Shown here: positions 35,909 through 44,011 of the stretch, one piece after another
How positions within the stretch are numbered: position 1 is the first letter of the stretch
Layout of the letters: each line of letters starts with the position of its first letter
Origin: Harenicola maris
GTDB taxonomy: Bacteria > Pseudomonadota > Alphaproteobacteria > Rhodobacterales > Rhodobacteraceae
Assembly: GCA_018524345.1 (NCBI GenBank)
Contig: JADQAZ010000001.1
Span: 1,240,001-1,304,000, forward strand
Direction: 5' to 3'
DNA: 64,000 bases
The notes under the pieces: generated by a model
What the model was told of the DNA's origin: nothing
Database searches by the model: none
The model's input: the letters and a program-made list of their open reading frames with translations, nothing else
Made by a program: the position numbers and the translations under genes

Positions 35909-36859
35909 ATGAAAGATACTGTTGAGAGCCCCGAAATCGCCAAGTTTTCCGACCCCAAGGTCACGGCAAAGGGCGAGGTGCGGGCCACTGTCGCGCTGAC
36001 CCATCCGGAAACGCTCTGGTTCAATACCGGCACGCTTTGCAACATCACCTGCGCCAATTGCTACATCGAAAGCTCCCCCACCAATGACGCGCTGGTCTAT
36101 ATCACCGCCGATGAGGTGCGCGATTACTTGGACCAGCTTGAGGATCGCAAATGGGGCGTGCGCGAGATCGCCTTTACCGGCGGCGAGCCCTTTATGAACC
36201 CGCAGATGAACGAAATGGCCCGCGCCGCCCTTGAGCGCGGCTATGAGGTCTTGATCCTGACCAATGCCATGCGCCCGATGATGCGCAAATCGGTGCAGGC
36301 GGGGTTGCTCGCGCTGGCAAAGGAGTTCCCCGGCAAGCTGACCCTGCGGATTTCCGTGGACCATTGGGACCGCGAGAACCACGATACAGAGCGCGGCAAG
36401 GGCGCCTTTGACCTGACGATCAAGGGCATGGCATGGCTGCACGAACAGGGCATCCCCATGGCCGTCGCGGGCCGCACCGTCTGGGGCGAGAGCGAGGCCG
36501 AGGGCCGCGCGGGCTATGCCGCGCTCTATGCCGAGCACGGCTTTAACATCGACGCGCAAGACCCTGGGGTGACTGTTCTTTTCCCCGAAATGGACGAGAA
36601 GGTCGAAGTGCCGGAAATCACCACCGCCTGCTGGGGCATTCTGGATGTCTCGCCCGATACGGTGATGTGTTCCTCCTCGCGCATGGTGGTCAAACGCAAG
36701 GGGGCGGAAAAGCCCGCTGTTCTGGCCTGCACCCTGCTGGCCTATTCGCCGGAATTCGAACTGGGCGAAACGCTGGAGGAGGCCGAGAGCGACGTCTCCC
36801 TCAACCACCCCCATTGCGCCAAATTCTGTGTCCTCGGCGGAGCCTCTTGCTCCGCCTGA
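35909..36859 (+). CDS. Orphan radical SAM protein
   Basis: A 316-residue radical S-adenosylmethionine enzyme. The cluster motif CNITCANC is the canonical CxxxCxxC (Cys44, Cys48, Cys51) and TGGEPFM is the SAM-binding GGE motif near residue 89. The C-terminal half has further cysteines (TACWGI, ACTLL, NHPHCAKFC, GASC) that could hold an auxiliary cluster. No recognisable substrate peptide, transporter or partner enzyme is next to it: neighbours are zwf and an RTX protein. AGGTG precedes the ATG at 35909; a GTG one codon earlier is possible. Function unknown. Confidence 0.82.
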   Translation: MKDTVESPEIAKFSDPKVTAKGEVRATVALTHPETLWFNTGTLCNITCANCYIESSPTNDALVYITADEVRDYLDQLEDRKWGVREIAFTGGEPFMNPQMNEMARAALERGYEVLILTNAMRPMMRKSVQAGLLALAKEFPGKLTLRISVDHWDRENHDTERGKGAFDLTIKGMAWLHEQGIPMAVAGRTVWGESEAEGRAGYAALYAEHGFNIDAQDPGVTVLFPEMDEKVEVPEITTACWGILDVSPDTVMCSSSRMVVKRKGAEKPAVLACTLLAYSPEFELGETLEEAESDVSLNHPHCAKFCVLGGASCSA

Positions 36860-36901
36860 GGTGGGCTGTTTTGCCTAGGGGCCGCTGGCGTGTAGGGTTT
36901 G

Positions 36902-37945
36902 TTAGGCCTCGATCATGGCGTCAAAGGCGGTGCTGATGCTGCCATCGTCGGAATTTCTCAACCCGTTATCGAGCATTGCGACGATGTCTCCGTCCTGAAT
37001 ATCCTCGGGCGTCAGGCCCATCAGAATGGCGGTGCCTACGCTGGTCGGATCAAGGGCATCATACATCTCTTGGGTCTCGACCGTCGGAACCACCAAGGTG
37101 GCGGGTCCATCCTCGGTTTCGATCAGGGTCAGTTGATATGAGATTTCCTCGGTCCTCTGCCCCTCTGGCAATGCGTATTCTGCATCAAACACGCCCAGCA
37201 ACAATTGGTCCTCTCCGGGGGTGAAGTCGGTAATCACGGTGGCGGGGCTGTCCTCCATCTCGGGGCCGCGGTTGAAGACCAGCACATTGTCCGCCCCCTC
37301 ACCAAGGGAGAGCAGCGCCAGCCCGTCATCCACATAGACGGAATCCTCCCCCGCGCCGCCGGAGACAACATCGTAGCCCTCGGGGTCGGCATCGGGATCA
37401 GCCCCATAGCCGGAGGTGAAGATCACATCATCGCCCGCCTCGCCATACATTTGATCCGCACCGGGACCACCGATGAGCAGGTCGTCCCCCTCCCCGCCCA
37501 ACAGGATATCCTCGTCCTCGTTGCCCTCTAGGTGGTCCTCGCCGCCCTGACCGAAGAGAGCATCATTGCCCGCGTCGCCAAAAATCACCTGATCGGCGTC
37601 AGAGCCAAGAACAACATCGTCGCCCGCACCGGCAAAGGTGACATAGACATAGTCCGGGGTCGCGATATTGTCGTCCCCCTCGGTGCCCTCAACCTCGTAG
37701 TTGCTGCCAACCTCCATGTCCTCGGGGTATTGCGGAACCGGAAGCGCGTCGAACTCGACCCCGTCTAGCTGTTCCTCGGCCAAGGCCTCGATCTCGGCGG
37801 CGTCAAGCATGGCCAGAGAGGTGCCCTCCTCGACGGTCTCGATCACCTCCTCCGCGTCATCAGAGCTGTTGCCCGACAAATCAAAAACACTATCGGCAAT
37901 GGCATAGGCCATTGCGATCGACGACAAAGCAATAAGTGCAAACAC
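36902..37945 (-). CDS. RTX-type calcium-binding repeat protein with N-terminal membrane segment
   Basis: A 347-residue, strongly acidic protein. The first 20 residues (FALIALSSIAMAYAIADSVF) form a signal or anchor helix; an acidic stretch follows. Around residues 105-185 are glycine/aspartate nonapeptides (GAGDDVVLG, GDAGNDALFG, GGEGDDLLIG, GEAGDDVIF) that form the Ca2+-binding parallel beta-roll of RTX proteins. The C-terminus resembles the DFTPGEDQLLL-type capping region of roseobacter calcium-binding proteins. No type I secretion genes are near. Convergent with the radical SAM gene. Confidence 0.85.
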   Translation of the reverse strand: MFALIALSSIAMAYAIADSVFDLSGNSSDDAEEVIETVEEGTSLAMLDAAEIEALAEEQLDGVEFDALPVPQYPEDMEVGSNYEVEGTEGDDNIATPDYVYVTFAGAGDDVVLGSDADQVIFGDAGNDALFGQGGEDHLEGNEDEDILLGGEGDDLLIGGPGADQMYGEAGDDVIFTSGYGADPDADPEGYDVVSGGAGEDSVYVDDGLALLSLGEGADNVLVFNRGPEMEDSPATVITDFTPGEDQLLLGVFDAEYALPEGQRTEEISYQLTLIETEDGPATLVVPTVETQEMYDALDPTSVGTAILMGLTPEDIQDGDIVAMLDNGLRNSDDGSISTAFDAMIEA

Positions 37946-38088
37946 GGCTCTCCCCCCGGAAATATCACCCCATATTCAACAGTGACGATAGTTAACAATT
38001 CCTGTCCCGTCAAAACCTGCGGCCACAGCGCCTAGGCAGCGGCCGGAACCTGAGCTAGCCTGCGAGAGCAACAACCTCAGGATACCCC

Positions 38089-39033
38089 ATGGCCGATCCC
38101 TTCTTTACCCCCGTCTCCGGTTTTGACCTCCCCCGTTTTGCCGGTGTGCCGACCTTCATGCGCCTGCCCCATGTGGATTTCGACCACCCGCGCATCAATG
38201 ATGTCGAGATCGGCATCATCGGCGCGCCTTGGGATGGCGGCACCACCAACCGCCCCGGTCCGCGCCACGGGCCAAGGCAACTGCGGGATTATTCCACCAT
38301 GATCCGCGCCCAGAACGGCGCCTCGGGCATTCGGCCCTTCGAGGCCCGCAACTGCGCCGATATGGGCGATGTGCCCCCCAACCCCGCCGACCTGATGGAC
38401 AGTCTGGAGCGGATGAGCGCCTTTTACACCCGTGTGCGCGAGGCGGGGATCAAGCCCCTGACGGCGGGGGGCGATCACCTGTGCTCGCTTCCGATCCTGC
38501 GCGGGCTGGCGGCAGAGCCCCTCGGGATGATCCATTTTGACAGCCACACCGACCTGTTCCACAGCTATTTCGACGGGCAGATGTATACCCACGGCACCCC
38601 CTTTCGCCGCGCGGTGGAAGAGGGGCTGCTGGACCCGAAGCGCGTGGTGCAGATCGGCATTCGCGGCACCATGTATGACGCGGAGGACCGCGATTTCGCC
38701 AAGGCAGAGGGCATCCGCATCATCCCGATCGAGGAGTATTTCAAACGCGGCATCCCCGATGTCATGGCCGAGGCCCGCGAGATCGTCGGCGCGGCGCCGA
38801 CCTATGTCAGCTATGACATCGATTTTGTGGACCCCAGCTTTGCCCCCGGCACCGGCACTCCGGAAATCGGCGGGCCGAACAGCTTTGAGGCGGTGGAGGT
38901 CGTGCGGCAGCTGACCGGCGTTGATATCGTCGGGGCGGACCTTGTGGAGGTGTCCCCGCCGTTTGACCAAAGCGGCGGCACCGCATGGCTCGGCGCCTCC
39001 ATCATGTTCGAACTGCTCTGCATGATGGTGTAG
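38089..39033 (+). CDS. speB: Agmatinase / ureohydrolase family
   Basis: A 314-residue manganese ureohydrolase. All metal-binding motifs are present: GGDHL (about residue 127), HFDSHTD (about 152-158) and SYDIDFVDPSFAPGTGTPE (about 240-258). The family includes agmatinase, guanidinobutyrase and related guanidine hydrolases; the sequence fits the agmatinase-like group, but the substrate is not certain. It is monocistronic, preceded by an AT-rich 143-nt gap and followed by a palindrome, a terminator and the intergenic repeat copy 3. Confidence 0.88.
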   Translation: MADPFFTPVSGFDLPRFAGVPTFMRLPHVDFDHPRINDVEIGIIGAPWDGGTTNRPGPRHGPRQLRDYSTMIRAQNGASGIRPFEARNCADMGDVPPNPADLMDSLERMSAFYTRVREAGIKPLTAGGDHLCSLPILRGLAAEPLGMIHFDSHTDLFHSYFDGQMYTHGTPFRRAVEEGLLDPKRVVQIGIRGTMYDAEDRDFAKAEGIRIIPIEEYFKRGIPDVMAEAREIVGAAPTYVSYDIDFVDPSFAPGTGTPEIGGPNSFEAVEVVRQLTGVDIVGADLVEVSPPFDQSGGTAWLGASIMFELLCMMV

Positions 39034-39056
39034 CCGCAGGGCCCCCGGCCCCTGCG

Positions 39057-39077
39057 AGATTTTTCGGCGAAAAATCT
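39057..39077. repeat. 21-nt palindrome AGATTTTTC-GGC-GAAAAATCT, copy 1
   Basis: A perfect 9-bp inverted repeat with a GGC loop, 24 nt after the agmatinase stop; the identical 21-mer occurs at 53799-53819. Confidence 0.8.
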
Positions 39078-39079
39078 AA

Positions 39080-39098
39080 GCCGCTGCGCGGCGTTTTT
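39080..39098 (+). terminator. Agmatinase terminator
   Basis: A 5-bp GC stem (GCCGC/GCGGC, loop TGC) followed by GTTTTTG, 47 nt past the stop. The preceding palindrome may add to termination. Confidence 0.7.
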
Positions 39099-39099
39099 G

Positions 39100-39132
39100 T
39101 GCCTCCGGCGGGGATATTTGGGCCAATAAGAA
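39100..39132 (+). repeat. Intergenic element, copy 3
   Basis: TGCCTCCGGCGGGGATATTTGG...CCAATAAGAA; the same core as at 23484 and 27939 with one base missing from the middle. Confidence 0.8.
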
Positions 39133-39220
39133 GCCGGGGGGCGGGGCTTGAGGGTTTGACAGCCCTGCCTGCCTGCAGCACAGTCCGGCCAAAGCAATTT
39201 TTACCTTGGAGATTTCAGAC

Positions 39221-39688
39221 ATGAGACTTGTCCTTGCCCTTCTGAGCGCCCTTTGGGTTGCCCCTGCCGCCGCGCAGACCCTGTCTGCCTCTGATCCCGC
39301 GGGGATTGCCGAGGCCATGCGGCGCGCCGGTTTCGAGGTGGCGCAGACCCAGAGCAACGCGGGCGCTCCTGCCCTTGTGGCGGTGCATTCGCAGATCAAG
39401 TTTCAGGTCTTTTTCCTTGGCTGCGAGGACGGGGCGAATTGTGCGCATCTTTTGCTGACCTCGGAATATGCCACGCCGGAGCCTGTGACGCCCGAGCAGG
39501 TCAATGCATGGATGACCGACAACGCCCTTGGGTCCGTGTCCTATGATGCGGAAAGCGGCAACAGCCGTGTGCGGTATTTCCTGACCACCACCGGCGGCGT
39601 CAACGAGCGGATGTTTTCCGAGACGATGTATCTGTGGCGTCTGGCGAACATAAGCTGGCTGCGGGCGATTGCGCCAGCGGCGGAATAA
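39221..39688 (+). CDS. Exported YbjN-domain protein
   Basis: A 155-residue secreted protein: signal peptide MRLVLALLSALWVAPAAA (cleavage at AAA-QT) and a YbjN-type sensory-like fold (IAEAMRRAGFEV, IKFQVFFLGC, CAHLLLTSEY, VNAWMTDN). YbjN proteins resemble type III secretion chaperones in fold and are often associated with stress responses; biochemical function is unknown. GGAG lies 10 nt before the ATG at 39221, which is better than the open-frame start at 39206. Followed by an intrinsic terminator. Confidence 0.8.
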   Translation: MRLVLALLSALWVAPAAAQTLSASDPAGIAEAMRRAGFEVAQTQSNAGAPALVAVHSQIKFQVFFLGCEDGANCAHLLLTSEYATPEPVTPEQVNAWMTDNALGSVSYDAESGNSRVRYFLTTTGGVNERMFSETMYLWRLANISWLRAIAPAAE

Positions 39689-39710
39689 GCGCAGCGAGAG
39701 CGGCGTGGAT

Positions 39711-39735
39711 CGGGCGGGTTTTCCCGCCCGTTTTC
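39711..39735 (+). terminator. Terminator between YbjN gene and convergent HNH gene
   Basis: An 8-bp stem CGGGCGGG/CCCGCCCG with a TTTT loop, followed by TTTTCGTTT. Confidence 0.85.
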
Positions 39736-39751
39736 GTTTCAGCCTTCGTAT

Positions 39752-40336
39752 CTAAGCGTCCAGCTCTGTGTCCCAATAGAGGAAATCGAGCCAGCTGTCG
39801 TGCAGGTGGCCGGGCGGGAATTTGCGGCCTGTGTTGCGCAGTTCCTCTGCCTCTGGCGCGCGGGCCGGTTTGCGCAGCTGCATGCCCGAGCGTTTGAGGC
39901 TTTTGGAGCCTTTGCGCAGATTGCATGGAGAGCAGGCCGCCACCACGTTTTCCCAGCTGGTGATCCCGCCTGCCGCGCGCGGCACCACGTGGTCAAAGGT
40001 CAGGTCCCCTTTTGCGCCGCAGTATTGGCAGCAAAATTCATCCCTCAGAAATAAATTAAAGCGCGTGAAGGCCACGCGCTTTTGGGGTTTTACATAGTCT
40101 TTCAGCACAACAACCGAAGGGATTTTGATCCGTGTCGAGGGGCTGTGCACAAAGTCGTCGTATTCGGCGACGATATCCACCCTGTCCAGCCATGCGGCCT
40201 TTACGGCCTCCTGCCATGGCCAGAGCGACAGGGGGTAGTAACTGAGCGGTCTGTAATCCGCATTCAGCACCAGCGCCGGTTTATGCCGTAGGCTGCGCGG
40301 CTCTCGCACAAAGGCTGTCCTGAAATCACCGTCCAT
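39752..40336 (-). CDS. HNH endonuclease domain protein
   Basis: A 194-residue protein with a C-terminal HNH nuclease motif: CQYCG, then LTFDHVVPRAAGG, W-NVVAACSPCNLRKG, with two CxxC-type pairs that bind a structural zinc. Proteins of this size and with the N-terminal VLNADYRPLSYYPLSLWPWQEAV are conserved, non-mobile HNH proteins in alphaproteobacteria and cyanobacteria, so it is not taken as a sign of a mobile element. The start at 40336 (MDGDFR) is chosen over 40384. Convergent with the YbjN gene. Confidence 0.85.
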   Translation of the reverse strand: MDGDFRTAFVREPRSLRHKPALVLNADYRPLSYYPLSLWPWQEAVKAAWLDRVDIVAEYDDFVHSPSTRIKIPSVVVLKDYVKPQKRVAFTRFNLFLRDEFCCQYCGAKGDLTFDHVVPRAAGGITSWENVVAACSPCNLRKGSKSLKRSGMQLRKPARAPEAEELRNTGRKFPPGHLHDSWLDFLYWDTELDA

Positions 40337-40492
40337 CAAGCTGCTCCGATCCACCCCAGCCGCGCGTTTTGTGCGGCGGTCCAAAGGCGGGCGAGCCCGC
40401 CTGCGTTAACTGGACTATATATGTGGTTTCACATCTGGCAAGCCCCGCTAGATGTAGATTTCATGACATTTCCGCAAAAGCCGCGTGACAGG

Positions 40493-41155
40493 CTATTTTG
40501 GCAGGAATTCATTCATGAAAACAAATGCCTGCTGCAGACCGTCAGGAGAGATGCCATGGGGCGTGCCCTCCATCACATGGGTGTAGACGTCAAAATCCGC
40601 CGCAACGAGGGCATCTGCGGCCTCTTGCATGCTGTCGAAGGGCACCACATCATCGCGATTGCCATGCAAAAGCTGGATCGGCATCTGCACCTTGGCCTCG
40701 GCGGCGAGCTTTTCGGGCTCCAGCAACCGGCCGGAGAAGCCAACGACGCCGGCAAAAGACGCCTCGCGGCGCGGTGCGACCTGCAGGGCCATCATCGTGC
40801 CTTGGGAAAAGCCGACCAGCATGACCTGCGAGGCGCCGACGCCCTCTTCCTCCATCATCTTGTCGAGATAGGCGTTCAGGTCATCCTGCGCCGCGGCAAA
40901 GGCCACCCCCGCCGCCACGGGGTCAGACCCATCCATGCGCGGGATCGGGAACCACTGGAACCCCATCGGGTTGCCAAGGCAGGGTTCGGGCGCATTGGGG
41001 GCCAGAAACAGGGTGTCGGGCATGTGATCGCTCAGGGGATCGGCCAGCCCCAACAGGTCTTTGCCATCGGCGCCATAGCCGTGCAGGAACACGACGACGG
41101 TTTTGACAGTGCCGGAACGGGGGGCCTTGCGGCCAGCGGTAAGGTCTCGGGTCAT
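40493..41155 (-). CDS. Alpha/beta hydrolase, phospholipase/carboxylesterase family
   Basis: A 220-residue serine hydrolase of the lysophospholipase/acyl-protein thioesterase type. Catalytic residues are visible: nucleophile in GFSQGTM (Ser about 121), Asp in LLHGNRDDVVPF, and His in VMEGTPHGI; the oxyanion-hole motif is VVFLHGYGADGKDL near the N-terminus. The gene starts inside the preceding gene's stop (ATGA), so it is translationally coupled with the DNA glycosylase. The frame open to 41233 would overlap that gene too far. Confidence 0.87.
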   Translation of the reverse strand: MTRDLTAGRKAPRSGTVKTVVVFLHGYGADGKDLLGLADPLSDHMPDTLFLAPNAPEPCLGNPMGFQWFPIPRMDGSDPVAAGVAFAAAQDDLNAYLDKMMEEEGVGASQVMLVGFSQGTMMALQVAPRREASFAGVVGFSGRLLEPEKLAAEAKVQMPIQLLHGNRDDVVPFDSMQEAADALVAADFDVYTHVMEGTPHGISPDGLQQAFVFMNEFLPK

Positions 41156-41784
41156 GTGATGCCCTCTCTGTCTTTGGCCACGTGGAAATAGGCCCACAAA
41201 AGGCGCGCGGCAACCGCCCTCCATGGGCTCCACGCCTCGGCAAAGGCGCGCAATTCGCGCTCCTTCGGGCGGGCGGGCATATCATACAGCATGCGGGCGG
41301 CCTCTTGCAGGGCCAGATCATTGGGCGCGAAAACATCGGCGCGGCCAAGGGAGAACATCGCGTAGATTTCGGCGGTCCAGCGGCCGATGCCGGGCACTTC
41401 GGTCAGCACCTCGGTGATCTCTGCGTCGGGGGCACTGCGCAGGGCCTTGTAGTCGATCCGCGCCTCGGCGAGGGCGCGGGCATAGCGCACCTTTTGCCGC
41501 GAGAGCCCTGCGGCGCGCAGCTCCTCATCGCTGGCCCAAAGCACCTTGCGCGGGCCGGTCAGGCGGGCGTCCTTCAGACGTTTCCAAATGGCGCGGGCGG
41601 CGGCAACGGAAACCTGCTGCGAAACAATCGCGGAGAGCAGCGCCTCATAACCATCGCCGCGCAGGCGCAGGGGCAAGGGGCCGGTGACGCTTAGCGCATG
41701 GGCAAGGCGCGGGCATTCCCCCGCCAGCCAGGCCGCCCCCTCCGCCACGCAGGCATCCCCCTTGATGATCCGTCCGACATCCAT
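41152..41784 (-). CDS. DNA-3-methyladenine glycosylase II (AlkA type)
   Basis: A base-excision-repair glycosylase of the HhH-GPD superfamily, about 210 residues. It has LLSAIVSQQVSVAAA, the helix-hairpin-helix LTEVPGIGRWTAEIYAM and the catalytic Asp in FAPNDLALQ. It removes alkylated purines from DNA. Alternative starts exist at 41802 and 41847 upstream; 41784 (MDVGR) fits the family N-terminus. It overlaps the downstream esterase gene and is divergent from an MFS transporter gene. Confidence 0.87.
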   Translation of the reverse strand: MDVGRIIKGDACVAEGAAWLAGECPRLAHALSVTGPLPLRLRGDGYEALLSAIVSQQVSVAAARAIWKRLKDARLTGPRKVLWASDEELRAAGLSRQKVRYARALAEARIDYKALRSAPDAEITEVLTEVPGIGRWTAEIYAMFSLGRADVFAPNDLALQEAARMLYDMPARPKERELRAFAEAWSPWRAVAARLLWAYFHVAKDREGIT

Positions 41785-41851
41785 GGCAGATCGGTGACGC
41801 ATGACGCGCGCGGGGTCAAGGCCCGCCCCGAACACCGCCCTTTCCATGACG

Positions 41852-41873
41852 CCAAAAATTCGGAGGATTTTTT
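41852..41873 (-). repeat. Short shared element, copy 2 (inverted)
   Basis: Reverse complement of the element at 18052-18074 (AAAAAATCCTCCGAATTTTT), lying in the gap between divergent alkA-like and MFS genes. Confidence 0.5.
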
Positions 41874-41935
41874 CACCCTGCAGCCCAGTGCAGGGCGCTC
41901 TTGTGCCCGGGCGCGGCAGGGCCGAGACTGCCGCC

Positions 41936-43216
41936 ATGGCGACGCAGACAGAGTTCACCTTCAAATCCCTGCCCGAACCCGCGCGGCGGCATATCCGGCT
42001 GTTCCAGATCCATCAGTTTCTGGACCGTTTCGCCATGGGCCTGACCGTGGCGGTGGTGGCCCTTGCCCTGACGGATCGGGGGATGGACCTGTTCCAGATC
42101 TCGCTGCTCTTCGGCATCTATTCCCTCACCACCATGGCGATGGAGCTTCCTTTTGGCGGGCTTGCGGACAGCATCGGGCGCAAGCCGGTCTTCCTTGGGG
42201 CCACGCTGGCCAGTCTGATTTCCCTCGCTCTGTTCCTCTCCTCGGGTGAGTTCGCCATTCTGGCGCTGTCCTTTGCCTTCATCGGCTTTGGCCGCGCCCT
42301 GCGGTCGGGCACGCTGGATGCCTGGTTTGTCGAAAGGTTCCGCAGCTTGGCGGCGGGGGTGGATGTTCAGCCTGCCCTTGCACGGGCGCAATGGGCCAAT
42401 GCCATGGGGCTTGCCTTGGGCGCGGTGATCGGCGGGCTGCTGCCCGATGCCTTGGGCGACACGCTGCAAAGGGTCGGGCTGCGGATCTATGATGCCTCCT
42501 ACCTTGCCAGCTTTGCCGTGATGCTGGGCGTCTTGGTCTTCACCCATCTGGCCATCGCGGAGGAGCCCCGCGCCCTGCACCCCCGCGCCCTGAGACAGGG
42601 TTTTGCCAAGGTGCCCGCCGTGGTGGCGGATGGCGCGCGGCTGGCCTTCACACATCCCAGCCTGTCCCTGCTCTTGGCCGCTCTGGCGTTTTTCCTGATG
42701 GCCAGCAATCCGGTGGAGGTTCTTTGGCCGACCCATGCCAACCCCATGCTGGAGGCAGGCTATGCCAATGCCATGATTGGTGCGCTGACGGCCTGTTATT
42801 TCTTTGCCATCGCCCTTGGCGCCGCGCTCTCCCCCCGCATCAGTCGGCTGTTCCGGCGCCGCCACGGGGTCACGCTTGCGGCGCTCTTTACCGGCCTTGC
42901 TGCGGTGCAGGTGGCCTTGGCCTTGCAGGGCGGGATCCTCGGGTTTGTGGCGGTGTTCCTGCTCTATTCCGTCCTGCTGGGGGCGAGCGAAACACCGGCC
43001 AGTGCCATTCTGCATGGCGCGGTTGAGGATCATCAAAGGTCCACGCTGCTCTCCCTGCGCTCCCTCATCCAGCAATTGGGCGCGGCGCTCGGGCTGGTCA
43101 TGGTTGGCGCTCTGGCGGAGGTTTATTCCACCTCCGTGGCATGGATCATCGCCGCGGCGTTCCTGATCCTCGCTGCGCTGCTGATCGCGAGGCTGGCGCG
43201 GCGGCTGGGAGGTTAG
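41936..43216 (+). CDS. MFS transporter
   Basis: A 426-residue major facilitator superfamily protein with about 12 membrane segments. The loop between helices 2 and 3 has GGLADSIGRKPVFLGATLAS, matching the MFS motif A (G-x-L-a-D-r-x-G-r-k). Other features are LRSGTLDAWFVER and LLGASETPASAILHGAVEDHQRSTLLS in the second half, as in drug/efflux-type transporters of the same subgroup. Substrate unknown. It starts 152 nt from the divergent glycosylase gene and is followed by a hairpin before a convergent membrane-protein gene. Confidence 0.88.
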   Translation: MATQTEFTFKSLPEPARRHIRLFQIHQFLDRFAMGLTVAVVALALTDRGMDLFQISLLFGIYSLTTMAMELPFGGLADSIGRKPVFLGATLASLISLALFLSSGEFAILALSFAFIGFGRALRSGTLDAWFVERFRSLAAGVDVQPALARAQWANAMGLALGAVIGGLLPDALGDTLQRVGLRIYDASYLASFAVMLGVLVFTHLAIAEEPRALHPRALRQGFAKVPAVVADGARLAFTHPSLSLLLAALAFFLMASNPVEVLWPTHANPMLEAGYANAMIGALTACYFFAIALGAALSPRISRLFRRRHGVTLAALFTGLAAVQVALALQGGILGFVAVFLLYSVLLGASETPASAILHGAVEDHQRSTLLSLRSLIQQLGAALGLVMVGALAEVYSTSVAWIIAAAFLILAALLIARLARRLGG

Positions 43217-43238
43217 GCCCCTTGGCCCCACACGCAAA

Positions 43239-43267
43239 ACGGCCCCCGCCGTATTCCAGCAGGGGCC
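43239..43267. terminator. Hairpin between convergent MFS and membrane-protein genes
   Basis: CGGCCCC / GGGGCCG, 7 bp with a 15-nt loop, flanked by AAAA on the left; may serve either direction. Confidence 0.5.
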
Positions 43268-43297
43268 GCCTTGAAATCAATATCCGCGAGGGCGGGT

Positions 43298-43804
43298 TCA
43301 GGCCTTGGGCGCAATCGCCCGCAGCACCGCCACCAGAACAATCCCGTAGGCCACATGGCCCACCAGAGCGACCCAAGTGATCCCGGTGAAGTTCAGGAAG
43401 AAGGGCAGACCCGCAATCGTGGTGATACCGCCGATGGCAAAGACCCAAAGGCCAAAGCCGTAAACAGCAGAGGGGATGAACCAGCCAAGGGTGCCGCCGA
43501 TGACCCGCTTCCAGACAGGCTCGAAGACAAACAGCCAGCCCACGGGATAGCCGATCAGGCCCACGAGATAGAAGTGAAAGAAGTATCCGGCAAAGTCGCT
43601 ATTGGGCAGGCCGAACTTGCCCAGCAGGCTTTTGGCCAGCCCATGGGGCGAGAGCGTCGCAAAGCCGAGGCCGGGGCTGATCACCTGACCCCAAAGGTCA
43701 AAGGCCATGGTCGCCACAAAACCGGCGATGAACATAAGGCCCACGGTGGCAACGGAGAGTTTGGGCAGCAGGCCGGTGGAGGTAACGGGATCATTCTTCA
43801 ACAT
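43298..43804 (-). CDS. Four-helix membrane protein of unknown function
   Basis: A 168-residue protein with four predicted membrane helices (about 16-36, 72-92, 100-122 and 134-160). Conserved-looking features are ATMAFDLWGQ in helix 1 and HFYLVGLIGYPVGWLFVFEPVW around helix 2. The DLWGQ-in-first-helix pattern is like DUF2938/YagU-type proteins, but I cannot assign it. An inverted repeat GTTACA/TGTAAC lies about 80-110 nt upstream of its start. It is convergent with the MFS gene. Confidence 0.75.
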   Translation of the reverse strand: MLKNDPVTSTGLLPKLSVATVGLMFIAGFVATMAFDLWGQVISPGLGFATLSPHGLAKSLLGKFGLPNSDFAGYFFHFYLVGLIGYPVGWLFVFEPVWKRVIGGTLGWFIPSAVYGFGLWVFAIGGITTIAGLPFFLNFTGITWVALVGHVAYGIVLVAVLRAIAPKA

Positions 43805-43883
43805 GGTGGTCTTCTTTCTGTATTTTCATCTCGTTTAGGGGTGTGCAGAGTGTCTGTCCTGAAAATCCCATAGCCGACCAAGA

Positions 43884-43916
43884 GTTACAAAAATATACAT
43901 AGGGCTGAAATGTAAC
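43884..43916. promoter_or_regulatory. Inverted GTTACA / TGTAAC half-sites
   Basis: Six-base half-sites at 43884-43889 and 43911-43916 face each other across an AT-rich 21-nt spacer, in the gap between the membrane-protein gene and the divergent kinase-like gene. Possible operator; no regulator is assigned. Confidence 0.3.
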
Positions 43917-44011
43917 CTAAAATGCCGCATAGTTTAGGGATTGTAACGTTTGCAGGCCCTGTTTGGCGGCAGGCCCATGGGGGGCGCCGGTGGGCGGCAA
44001 AGGGGGCACCA

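Noticed and set aside
39752-40336. HNH gene as part of an intron or homing element
   Set aside because: The N-terminus is a conserved non-mobile family; no flanking repeats or interrupted gene.
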